Source of the DNA: Candidatus Faecivivens stercoripullorum
GTDB taxonomy: Bacteria; Bacillota; Clostridia; Oscillospirales; Ruminococcaceae
Assembly: GCA_018715285.1 (NCBI GenBank)
Contig: DVLW01000076.1
Location: forward strand, 1-24,026
Reading direction: 5' to 3'
DNA: 24,026 bases
In this document: piece after piece, positions 14,107 to 21,289 of the stretch
How the letters are laid out: each line of letters starts with the position of its first letter
How positions within the stretch are numbered: the stretch's first letter is position 1
The notes under the pieces: model-generated
What the model was told of the DNA's origin: nothing
What the model saw: only the letters and a program-made list of their open reading frames with translations
Database searches by the model: none
Program-made: the position numbers and the translations under genes

Positions 14107-15864
14107 TCAGCTTAAATGATAGGCCAAAGCGAATTTTTCCTTCTCGCGGTCAAATACTTCGTTTTTCTGCTTGACAGCCTGCAAATACTCATGTGTGTCG
14201 TATTCGCCCTTGTGCACCTGTATCTGGCAGACTGCCAGGTTGGAGCAGTGGTCGGCAAGCCGTTCATAACAGGTGGAAATATCCGACAGGACAAATCCCA
14301 TTTCTATTGTACATTCGCCATTTTTCAGGCGTTCAACGTGATTTTGCTTGATCTGAGCGTTCAGATCGTCAATGACCTGTTCCAGCGGTTCAACCGTCCG
14401 GGCAAGTGCGACGTCTTCCTTCTCAAATACTTCGCTGGTTCGGGTGACTATATCCCGCAGTGCATCGGTGAAAACCTGCATCTCATTGCGTGCTGAACCG
14501 GAGAAGGTCATCCCCTTTTCATCCATCTCACGCGCTGATCGGGCAAGTTCGACAGAATGGTCACTCATCCGTTCGATATCGCCGATGGAATGAAGCAGAA
14601 TTGAAATCTTGCGGGAATCTTCCTGTGAAAGCTCGTACTTGGAGAGCTTGACAAGATAGGTGCCCAGTTTGTCTTCAAAATGGTCAACCTTCTGTTCCAG
14701 CGCTTCAATCTTCTGTTCGCTCGATTCATCGTATTTGCCGATGACCAGATCAAATGCTTCCAGAAGTCCAGTCTTGCAGATTTCGCACATCCGGTTGGTT
14801 ACCTGCATCGCCCGCTCAATTGCATAGGCAGGATTGGAGAGGAACCGGTCGTCCAGCGTCTGAAATTCGGAAACCGTTTCCAGCTGGTCATCATCCCGGA
14901 TGGTCATGCAGGACAGCTTGACAAGCAGGTTGCCAAACGGGAACAGAACGATCGTCGCCGCTACATTAAACAGCGAATGGATGACCGAAATGCCAAAGGC
15001 GTTGGCCGGCATATCCAGAAAAGCAAAATCAACAAAAGCATCGGCTGTGTAAAACAGTACCATAAAGAGTACCGTTCCGATTACATTAAAATAGAGGTGA
15101 ATCAGAGCAGTACGCCGCGCGTTCTTGGAAGCGCCTACCGAAGACAGCAGCGCCGTAACGCAGGTACCAATGTTCTGACCCATGATGATCGGAAGTGCCG
15201 TCGAGTAGGTAATCGCATCGGTGACGCAAAGCGCCTGCAAAATACCAATCGATGCTGCCGAAGACTGGATGATACCCGTCAGCAGTGCGCCGCATAGCAT
15301 ACCAAGAATCGGGTTGCTGAACAAAGTGAGGATGCCAGTAAATTCAGGTACGTTCGCAAGCGGTGCAACTGCGACGCTCATCATCGACATACCGGTCATC
15401 AGGATGGTGAATCCGAGGAAGACATCGCCGAGATGCTTCTTTTTCTCGTTTTTGTAGAACATGATGTAGACGATGCCGATTGCAGCCAGTATCGGCGCAA
15501 ACGACGTCGGCTTGAGCATCTGAATCAGGAAATTGTCGCTGGAGATGCTGGTCATCGCCAGTAACCATGAGGTAATGGTCGTGCCGATGTTGGCACCCAT
15601 GATGATGCCGACCGCCTGGGTCAGCTTCATGATGCCGGAGTTTACAAAACCGACAACCATGACTGTCGTCGCGGAAGACGACTGGACGACTGCCGTGACA
15701 ATCGCTCCGAACAACAGGCCTTTGAACGGATTGCCGGCAAATTTCTCGAGGATTGCTTCCAATTTGCCCCCGGAAGTCTTGGTCAGACCGTTGCCCATGA
15801 CGTTCATTCCATATAATGTCAGTGCAAGTCCGCCTAAGAGGGTCAGGAAATTGAAGATAGTCAT
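14107..15864 (-). CDS. Na/Pi cotransporter family protein with PhoU-like domain, copy 2
   Basis: A 585-residue paralogue of the gene just downstream, same length and domain order: two-repeat Na/Pi membrane domain (about 1-330) and a PhoU-like helical tail. The first repeat keeps AVVQSSSATTVMV, but the second reads GIIQSSAASIGIL, so one Ser of the second QSSS motif is Ala. GANIGTTITSWL and GQNIGTCVTAL are kept. The last ~110 residues are almost identical to copy 1 (for example DDLNAQIKQNHVERLKNGEC and the stretch through CSNLAVCQIQVHKGEYDTH), more so than several membrane stretches, which suggests gene conversion or strong constraint. The start at 15864 follows GTGAGGACTTTGT. It lies 123 nt after phoU and has its own Pho-box promoter, so it need not depend on the pst operon. 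Confidence 0.93.
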   Translation of the reverse strand: MTIFNFLTLLGGLALTLYGMNVMGNGLTKTSGGKLEAILEKFAGNPFKGLLFGAIVTAVVQSSSATTVMVVGFVNSGIMKLTQAVGIIMGANIGTTITSWLLAMTSISSDNFLIQMLKPTSFAPILAAIGIVYIMFYKNEKKKHLGDVFLGFTILMTGMSMMSVAVAPLANVPEFTGILTLFSNPILGMLCGALLTGIIQSSAASIGILQALCVTDAITYSTALPIIMGQNIGTCVTALLSSVGASKNARRTALIHLYFNVIGTVLFMVLFYTADAFVDFAFLDMPANAFGISVIHSLFNVAATIVLFPFGNLLVKLSCMTIRDDDQLETVSEFQTLDDRFLSNPAYAIERAMQVTNRMCEICKTGLLEAFDLVIGKYDESSEQKIEALEQKVDHFEDKLGTYLVKLSKYELSQEDSRKISILLHSIGDIERMSDHSVELARSAREMDEKGMTFSGSARNEMQVFTDALRDIVTRTSEVFEKEDVALARTVEPLEQVIDDLNAQIKQNHVERLKNGECTIEMGFVLSDISTCYERLADHCSNLAVCQIQVHKGEYDTHEYLQAVKQKNEVFDREKEKFALAYHLS

Positions 15865-15877
15865 ACAAAGTCCTCAC

Positions 15878-15905
15878 TTTACATTCAGTTTGCATTATTT
15901 TTACA
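15878..15905 (+). promoter_or_regulatory. Inverted Pho-box array in the leader of Na/Pi gene 2
   Basis: On the + strand TTTACA (15878-15883), TTTGCA (15889-15894) and TTTACA (15900-15905) at exactly 11-bp period, 14 bp from the start codon, as in the paralogue. Confidence 0.55.
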
Positions 15906-15916
15906 TTCCTGAATTC

Positions 15917-15970
15917 AGGATAGGGGTTGAATATAAAGTGAGGCGATATGTAATGTAAATTCTATGTAAA
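15917..15970 (-). promoter_or_regulatory. Pho-box promoter of Na/Pi gene 2
   Basis: Minus-strand hexamers TTTACA (15965-15970), TTTACA (15954-15959), TATCGC (15943-15948) and TTTATA (15932-15937) at 11-bp period, then TATCCT (15917-15922) as -10 after 9 bp. Confidence 0.65.
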
Positions 15971-15987
15971 ATTGCCTGTTTTTGCGA

Positions 15988-16680
15988 TTATTCGACCTGA
16001 TTTGCGAGCTTGTGCATCTGTGCGTTTACTGCATCGGCCGATTTGTGGTTGCCGGTGATGGAGAAAAGTACCCACTCGGCAATGTTGGTCGCATGGTCGC
16101 CGATTCGCTCAAAGTACTTGGCAACCATCAGCAGGTCAGATGCCTGAGAACCATTGTTCGGGTTCTGGCGAATCAGTTCGATCAGATCGGACTTGACCTG
16201 TAAAAACAGCTCGTCAACCTGGTCGTCACGGGTGATGACGCTGCTGGCACGTTCCATATCCTTATCGACAAACGCCTGCATACAGTCAAGAATCATGCCG
16301 CTGGTCTTCTTCGCCATTTGCTCGATCTTGCCGAGGTGGCTGATGTAGGACTCGGTTGAAAGGTGAATCGCAATCTCTGAAATGTCGACTGCGTGGTCCC
16401 CTACTCTCTCCATGTCGGTAATCATCTTCAGGGCTGCCGAAATCTGACGCAGGTCTCGAGCTACCGGCTGCTGGGAAAGCAACAGCTTCAGGCAGAGACT
16501 CTCGATTTCCCGTTCCTTCTGGTCGATCTCTTCGTCAAATGCGATGGCTTCCTTTGCCTTCTCAACGTCCTGGCTCAGAAGCGCGTTGATGGCAAACCCG
16601 ATTGCATGGGATATCTGCACGCCCATCGCAATCATCTCATTGTTCAGCTGAATCAGCTGGCGGTCAAATCTGTTGCGCAT
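15988..16680 (-). CDS. phoU: Phosphate signaling complex protein PhoU
   Basis: PhoU links the Pst importer to the PhoR kinase and keeps the Pho response off when phosphate is plentiful. The 230-residue all-helical protein shows the two related three-helix repeats, each with the metal-binding E/DxxxD pattern: ITDMERVGDHAVDISEIAIHL (about 89-109) and FERIGDHATNIAEWVLFSITG (about 192-212). The N-terminus MRNRFDRQLIQLNNEMI.MG is typical. Start at 16680 is preceded by GCAGG. In most genomes phoU follows pstB closely; here a 588-bp hairpin-rich repeat separates them and no strong promoter is visible in the gap, so phoU expression may rely on read-through of that repeat. Confidence 0.95.
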   Translation of the reverse strand: MRNRFDRQLIQLNNEMIAMGVQISHAIGFAINALLSQDVEKAKEAIAFDEEIDQKEREIESLCLKLLLSQQPVARDLRQISAALKMITDMERVGDHAVDISEIAIHLSTESYISHLGKIEQMAKKTSGMILDCMQAFVDKDMERASSVITRDDQVDELFLQVKSDLIELIRQNPNNGSQASDLLMVAKYFERIGDHATNIAEWVLFSITGNHKSADAVNAQMHKLANQVE

Positions 16681-16744
16681 ATTCTTTTACCTGCCTTATT
16701 ATGAGGTCATGTTTTTTATTTTATTTTAGGTTTACAGCCTGCTC

Positions 16745-17268
16745 CAACCGAGTATGATTTGCACAGTCAGCACACTCGCTGGTACGTTAGCGAACAATAC
16801 GTTGCATAGTACTGGTCGGCAGATTGTAAGGGGCAGCCCTCTCTTGCAGGGCATGCCCCTCTTTGGAAAACAGTCCACCGGACTGTTTTCCAAATTCACC
16901 CTATGCGGAGCGCACTGCGTATGGAGATTTCGCCATCTGCGGATGGCGACCAGGGGCTCTGCCCACTGGACCCCGCAAGCCTTTGAAAAGGCTTGACCTA
17001 AACTTTTTGTCATTATCGTACCCACATTGTGCGTGACTTTGGCACTCGCTCTGCGCTCGCGTGAACAGATGGGCAAAGTGTGCGCACAATCTTTTTACGT
17101 CCGAGCGTGGAAGCAACTTTGGGTTGCTGAGCACTGGAGGCGGGAACGAGTCCCGGCAAACTGGGAGCACAGGCACTGTGCCGCGTTCAGTAGGGTTGTT
17201 TCTTTCGCAATCGAGCGGATTGCGAAGCAGGAGCGACCGTCGCGAACAAGTCCGCGGCGACACGCCGC
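16745..17268 (+). repeat. Long mosaic hairpin repeat (copy C) between pstB and phoU, no gene
   Basis: The gap holds the same ordered modules as copy B: AGGGGCAGCCCT/AGGGCATGCCCCT (about 16828-16859), GGAAAACAGTCC-ACC-GGACTGTTTTCC, CGCCATC-TGCG-GATGGCG, the constant core GACCAGGGGCTCTGCCC (about 16949-16977), CAAGCCTTTGAAAAGGCTTG, GTACCCAC, GTGTGCGCACAATCT, GCTGAGC, CCCGGCAAACTGGGA, GCACAG-GCA-CTGTGC, TTCGCAATC-GAGCG-GATTGCGAA, and finally the short hairpin GCGGCG-ACA-CGCCGC (17254-17268) joined to the pstB stop. Open frames across it lack ribosome binding sites and follow the palindromes, so I call no gene here. Confidence 0.8.
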
Positions 17269-18018
17269 TTAGCCGAAGCGGCCGGTGATGTAGTCTTCGG
17301 TACGCTTGTCGGCCGGTACCGAGAACAGCCGTTCAGTGGGGCCGGATTCGATGATCTCACCAAGCAGGAAGAAAACCGTTTCATCCGATACACGGGTTGC
17401 CTGCTGCATGTTGTGGGTGACCATGACAATCGTATAATCCTTTTTCAGCTCAAGTACCAGGTCCTCAATCTTGCTGGTCGAAATCGGGTCCAGTGCAGAG
17501 GTCGGTTCGTCCATCAGAAGAACTTCCGGTTCAACTGCAAGTGCACGTGCAATGCACAGACGCTGCTGCTGACCACCAGAAAGCCCCAATGCACTCTTGT
17601 CCAGACGGTCTTTCAGCTCATCCCAGATGGCTGCACCACGGAGCGACTTCTCGACAATCTCGTCCAGCTGTTTTCTGGAACGGATACCGTGGGTACGCGG
17701 ACCATATGCAACGTTGTCATAAACACTCATCGGGAACGGATTCGGTTTCTGGAAAACCATACCGACACGACGACGCAGGAGGTTAACGTCCATATCGCCG
17801 TAGATGTCTTCCCCATCAAGGAGAATGTTTCCGGTGATCTTGCAGCCTTCAACCAGGTCATTCATACGGTTGAGGCTCTTTAAAAAGGTAGATTTGCCGC
17901 ATCCGGACGGGCCGATGAATGCAGTGATCTTATTAGCCTGAATATCCAGTGATACATCTTTGAGGGCGTGGAAATCGCCGTAGTAAAGATTCATGTTGCT
18001 GATGGTAAATTTATCCAT
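17269..18018 (-). CDS. pstB: Phosphate ABC transporter ATP-binding protein
   Basis: PstB is the ATPase of the high-affinity phosphate importer PstSCAB, on the cytosolic side of the membrane. The 249-residue protein has Walker A GPSGCGKST (36-44), the Q-loop region RVGMVFQKPNPFPMSVYDNV (highly specific to PstB), the ABC signature LSGGQQQRLCIARAL, Walker B VLLMDEPTSALDP and the switch VMVTHNMQQA. The ending DYITGRFG is also the family norm. Start at 18018 follows GAAGGAG with 6 nt spacing, 37 nt after pstA. Its TAA runs straight into the repeat hairpin at 17254-17268. Confidence 0.98.
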   Translation of the reverse strand: MDKFTISNMNLYYGDFHALKDVSLDIQANKITAFIGPSGCGKSTFLKSLNRMNDLVEGCKITGNILLDGEDIYGDMDVNLLRRRVGMVFQKPNPFPMSVYDNVAYGPRTHGIRSRKQLDEIVEKSLRGAAIWDELKDRLDKSALGLSGGQQQRLCIARALAVEPEVLLMDEPTSALDPISTSKIEDLVLELKKDYTIVMVTHNMQQATRVSDETVFFLLGEIIESGPTERLFSVPADKRTEDYITGRFG

Positions 18019-18055
18019 AACTGACTCCTTCTTTTGTTGCCTTATGATGCGTTAA

Positions 18056-18943
18056 TCAGCCTTTTTTCAGCTTGCCCGCAATCAGGCCGGAAACTCCGTT
18101 GAGCAGCAGCACCAGTACCAGCAGCACGACCGCAACGGCATAGGCCTTGTTGATATAAAGCCCTTCATTCGCAAGCAGGTACATATGTACCGCAAGGGTA
18201 CGGCCGGAACTGGTCAGGCTGGTCGCAATATCGCCGACGGTACCGGCGGTAAAGATCAGCGCCGCAGTCTCACCGACAATTCGGCCAATACTCAGGATGA
18301 CACCCGAAAGGATGCCGGGAACTGCTGAGGGCAGTACCAGCTTGAAAATGGTACGGCATTTTCCGGCACCAAGTCCGTAGCTGCCTTCACGGTAGCTGTC
18401 CGGAACTGCCAGCAATGCTTCTTCGGTGGTACGCATGACCAGCGGCAGAATCATAATCGCAAGGGTCAGGCCGCCAGACAGGATAGAATAACCCATCTTG
18501 ATAGCGACGTTAAAGCAGAGGTATCCAAACAGACCGTAGATGATCGACGGGATACCTGAAAGGGTCTCGGTGGTCAGACGGATAATCGTTACCAGACGAT
18601 TGCCCTTTTTGGCGTACTCGACCAGGTAGATTGCCGAACCGATTCCGAACGGTACCGCAATTACCAGCGCAACCAGAACCATCTGCACTGTGTTAAGCAT
18701 CGCAGGCAGCATCGACTGGTTATCGGTTGTATATGTAAGGGAAAACATGTCAGGGGTCAGGTTCGGGATACCTTTAATCAGTACCCAGATAATCAGCGCG
18801 GCAAGTGCGCCGACGGTTACGACCGCTGCAAGTACCGTCAGAATAAATACCAGCAGTGAGCCGGGATGACGGCTGTAGTTTTTCATCTTCTGGGCGGTCG
18901 AAGTGCGGTTGATCGCATTGACTGATACAACAGTCTGTTCCAT
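18056..18943 (-). CDS. pstA: Phosphate ABC transporter permease PstA
   Basis: One of the two membrane subunits of the phosphate importer. The 295-residue protein has a cytosolic N-terminus, a first membrane segment at about 30-54 and about six in all, with the binding-protein-dependent permease signature in EGSYGLGAGKCRTIFKLVLPSAVPGILSG (about 191-219) that contacts PstB. PFGIGSAIYLVEYAKKG near 96-112 and TLSGIPSIIYGLFG near 127-140 are typical of PstA. Start at 18943 follows AAGGAGAG. It lies 22 nt after pstC and 37 nt before pstB in one operon. Confidence 0.96.
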   Translation of the reverse strand: MEQTVVSVNAINRTSTAQKMKNYSRHPGSLLVFILTVLAAVVTVGALAALIIWVLIKGIPNLTPDMFSLTYTTDNQSMLPAMLNTVQMVLVALVIAVPFGIGSAIYLVEYAKKGNRLVTIIRLTTETLSGIPSIIYGLFGYLCFNVAIKMGYSILSGGLTLAIMILPLVMRTTEEALLAVPDSYREGSYGLGAGKCRTIFKLVLPSAVPGILSGVILSIGRIVGETAALIFTAGTVGDIATSLTSSGRTLAVHMYLLANEGLYINKAYAVAVVLLVLVLLLNGVSGLIAGKLKKG

Positions 18944-18965
18944 CTTATTCTTTCTCTCCTTCCGC

Positions 18966-19877
18966 TCAGCTTTGTTTCTCCGAACGGTGCTTGAGCAGTG
19001 AGAAGCAGACGTTCAGAATCAGAATGAATACAAACAGGACAACACCCGTCGCAATCAGTGCCTGACGGTGCAGACCGGATGCGTAACCCATCTCGATAAC
19101 GATGTTCGCGGTCAGGGTACGTACGCCGTCGAAAATGCTGTCGGGTACACGCGGCTGGTTGCCGGCAATCATAATGACTGCCATCGTCTCACCGATTGCA
19201 CGTCCGACGCCAAGGACGATACCTGCCATGATACCGGATTTTGCTGCCGGGAATACTGCACAGTAGACGCTCCGTTCATGGGTTGCACCCAGTGCAAGAC
19301 TCGCTTCATAGTAGCTCTCGGGAACCGCACGCAGCGAAGATTCGGTAACTTCGACAATCGTCGGCAGAATCATCAGGCCAAGCAGAATGGATGCGGTCAG
19401 CATCGAGTAGCTGTCACCCTGGAATTTCTCGGCCAGAGGACGGATCATCGGAACAATTACGCACATTCCGAAAAAGCCATATACAACCGAGGGAATACCT
19501 GCCATCAGCGATACCGCAGGCTTGACAATCCGGTAAATTCCTTTCGGGCAGAACCGCGCCAGGAATACCGCGGTCAGCAGTCCAATCGGCACGCCGATCA
19601 CCAGTGCGCCGGCGGTGACGTAGATACTGCCCAGAATCATCGGCAGAATTCCGTAGATGTTATTGCCCGGCTTCCAGTTGACGCCGCTCAAAAACTTGAA
19701 CAGGCCAATCTCGCCCATTGCCGGGATTCCGTTGGCAAACAGGAAAAAGCAGATCAGCAGTACGGCGATAATCGAAAAACATGCCGCAATCAGGAAAAGC
19801 AGCTTCATCACTTTTTCCAGCAGATGGCCTTTTCCTGTTCCGCTCTTGTGATGGGTTGGTGCAGCAGCAGACTGCAT
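18966..19877 (-). CDS. pstC: Phosphate ABC transporter permease PstC
   Basis: The partner membrane subunit of PstA in the phosphate importer. The 303-residue protein has a membrane segment at about 24-49, about six in all, with PstC-like GVNWKPGNNIYGILPMILGS (about 64-83), VSLMAGIPSVVYGFFG and the permease loop EASLALGATHERSVYCAVFPAAKSGI, then GRAIGETMAVIMIAGN. Start at 19877 follows AAAGGAG with 10 nt spacing. It follows pstS after 141 nt that include a strong hairpin, which may lower permease expression relative to the binding protein, as often seen in ABC import operons. Confidence 0.96.
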   Translation of the reverse strand: MQSAAAPTHHKSGTGKGHLLEKVMKLLFLIAACFSIIAVLLICFFLFANGIPAMGEIGLFKFLSGVNWKPGNNIYGILPMILGSIYVTAGALVIGVPIGLLTAVFLARFCPKGIYRIVKPAVSLMAGIPSVVYGFFGMCVIVPMIRPLAEKFQGDSYSMLTASILLGLMILPTIVEVTESSLRAVPESYYEASLALGATHERSVYCAVFPAAKSGIMAGIVLGVGRAIGETMAVIMIAGNQPRVPDSIFDGVRTLTANIVIEMGYASGLHRQALIATGVVLFVFILILNVCFSLLKHRSEKQS

Positions 19878-19960
19878 ATTTTTTACACTCCTTTATACGC
19901 GTCGGGTTCCGGCTGTGGGTATCACGCCTGCTCCCGTTTTGTGAATCGTCCCGGATATGA

Positions 19961-19992
19961 GGAAAGCGACTGCTTATTTACAGCCGCTTTCC
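19961..19992 (-). promoter_or_regulatory. Intercistronic hairpin between pstS and pstC
   Basis: GGAAAGCG and CTG pair with CAG and CGCTTTCC (one G-T mismatch in between), loop about 8 nt, no T-run. It begins about 27 nt after the pstS stop. Likely a partial terminator or a 3' stabiliser favouring pstS mRNA. Confidence 0.6.
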
Positions 19993-20018
19993 TTCCCCGG
20001 TTTACACCGTAAGGTTTA

Positions 20019-20996
20019 TCAGCCGACCAGGCTGCTCCAGTCGGTGGTGTTGCCGACGTATACGTTCATGATCTGGTCAACAGACAGGCTGTCAACAGGG
20101 CAGTCAAGGTTGACGATGACTGCGATACCGTCTTTTGCGATCTCAGTTGCGGTGACGCCGGTCTCGGTATCTTTCAGTGCACGGGATGCCATACCGATGT
20201 CGCAGGTGCCTTCCATTGCGGAGGTTACGCCGGTGGTGGAGTCAGAGGTCTGAATCTCTACGGTTGCGCCGGTGTTGACTGCTTCGTAAGCCTCAGCAAG
20301 TTTCTCCATGACGGGAGAGACAGAGGAAGAACCGGAAACGGTGATCTTGCCTTCAGCGCCGTTGGTCTCGAAGGTGCCGGAGGAAACGGAGATGTATCCT
20401 TCGTCAGAGATGATTGCCTGGCCGTCGTCGCTCATGATGTAGTTGTAGAAGTCCTGTGCGACATCAGAAAGAGTATCGCCGGTTACAATGTTGAACGGAC
20501 GGGATACGGTGTAGTCGCCGCTGATGATGTTGTCGACAGTTGCGTCAACGCCATCGATCTGAAGTGCTTTGACAGAATCGTCCAGAGAACCGAGCGAGAT
20601 GTAACCAATCGAGTAGAGGTCGCCAGCTACGGTGGTCATCATAACTGCGGTGGAGTTGGTGATCTGAGCGTCAACGGTGGTCATATCCATCTTTTCGCCA
20701 GCGTCGTTTTTCTGTTCGATGCCCATCAGCTCGATGAACGCGCCGCGGGTACCGGAACCATCTTCACGGGATACGACGTTGATCTTGTGGGAAGCATCAA
20801 AGTCAGAACCGGTTTCAGCAGTGGACTCTTCGGTGGAAGCAGACTCGGAAGCAGCTTCGGAAGAAGAGCTTTCGGTGGAAGAGGTGGAGCTGGTGGAAGA
20901 AGTGGAAGTGCTGGAAGTATCAGAGGTACCGCCGCAGGAAGCAAAAGAAACAGCAGCCATTGCAGCACAGATAGAAGCAAGAATCAGTTTTTTCAT
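20019..20996 (-). CDS. pstS: Phosphate-binding lipoprotein PstS, circularly permuted
   Basis: The extracellular phosphate-capturing subunit of PstSCAB. From the ATG at 20996 (AAGGA 9 nt upstream) the 325-residue protein has a lipoprotein signal peptide ending in SFASC (Cys21), a Ser/Thr/Glu-rich linker (about 24-65), then two binding-protein halves. Their order is unusual. The first half (about 72-205) begins INVVSREDGSGTRGAFIEL, which is normally the C-terminal part of PstS; the second (about 217-325) begins KITVSGSSSVSPVMEKLAEA and includes GTCDIGMASRALKD and DGIAVIVN, normally the N-terminal part. The phosphate-contact motifs (SGSSSVSP, SREDGSGTRG, and IGMASR) are all present. The start at 21065 would place 23 charged residues before the signal peptide and is less likely. 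A Pho-box-like promoter lies upstream. Confidence 0.95.
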   Translation of the reverse strand: MKKLILASICAAMAAVSFASCGGTSDTSSTSTSSTSSTSSTESSSSEAASESASTEESTAETGSDFDASHKINVVSREDGSGTRGAFIELMGIEQKNDAGEKMDMTTVDAQITNSTAVMMTTVAGDLYSIGYISLGSLDDSVKALQIDGVDATVDNIISGDYTVSRPFNIVTGDTLSDVAQDFYNYIMSDDGQAIISDEGYISVSSGTFETNGAEGKITVSGSSSVSPVMEKLAEAYEAVNTGATVEIQTSDSTTGVTSAMEGTCDIGMASRALKDTETGVTATEIAKDGIAVIVNLDCPVDSLSVDQIMNVYVGNTTDWSSLVG

Positions 20997-21069
20997 AGGA
21001 GATTTTCCTTTCTTTACAGGTGCTTTCTGCACCTTTGCGTTTTTGTCTTTTCTTTCGTTCGACAAGGCT

Positions 21070-21113
21070 ATAATAAAATTCGCGCGTAAACTCTAATAGT
21101 TCGGTTATGTAAA
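21070..21113 (-). promoter_or_regulatory. Pho-box-like promoter of the pst operon
   Basis: Minus strand: TTTACA (21108-21113), a degenerate AACTAT (21096-21101) and TTTACG (21085-21090), then TATTAT (21070-21075) as -10 after 9 bp. Spacing to the -10 matches the two Na/Pi promoters; the repeats are weaker and one interval is 12 bp. Confidence 0.5.
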
Positions 21114-21210
21114 TTCTGCGCAAAAGATTTGCAAATATGGGATATTGGTTTATTTGTCTGCTTTTCATAAACGAACCGGATATTTTTAGTGCTTTTTGAC
21201 AACATACCGG

Positions 21211-21251
21211 CAATAAAACAGCCGGCCTTGCGATTTACCCGCAAACCCGGC
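21211..21251 (-). terminator. Terminator of the mscS-gluQ operon
   Basis: On the minus strand GCCGG...TTGCG pairs with CGCAA...CCGGC (21221-21251), followed by TGTTTTATT. It separates this operon from the pstS promoter. Confidence 0.7.
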
Positions 21252-21289
21252 CGTCTCTTTTCACTTTACATTCAGGGCAGATTCCCCTA

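Noticed and set aside
16745..17268. The repeats as insertion sequences or a CRISPR array
   Set aside because: There is no transposase, no terminal repeats with target duplication that I can define, and no regular repeat-spacer spacing.
21265..21270. A lone TTTACA followed by TTCAG, like the inverted Pho arrays
   Set aside because: No second hexamer appears 11 bp away on either side, so it is not counted as a Pho site.
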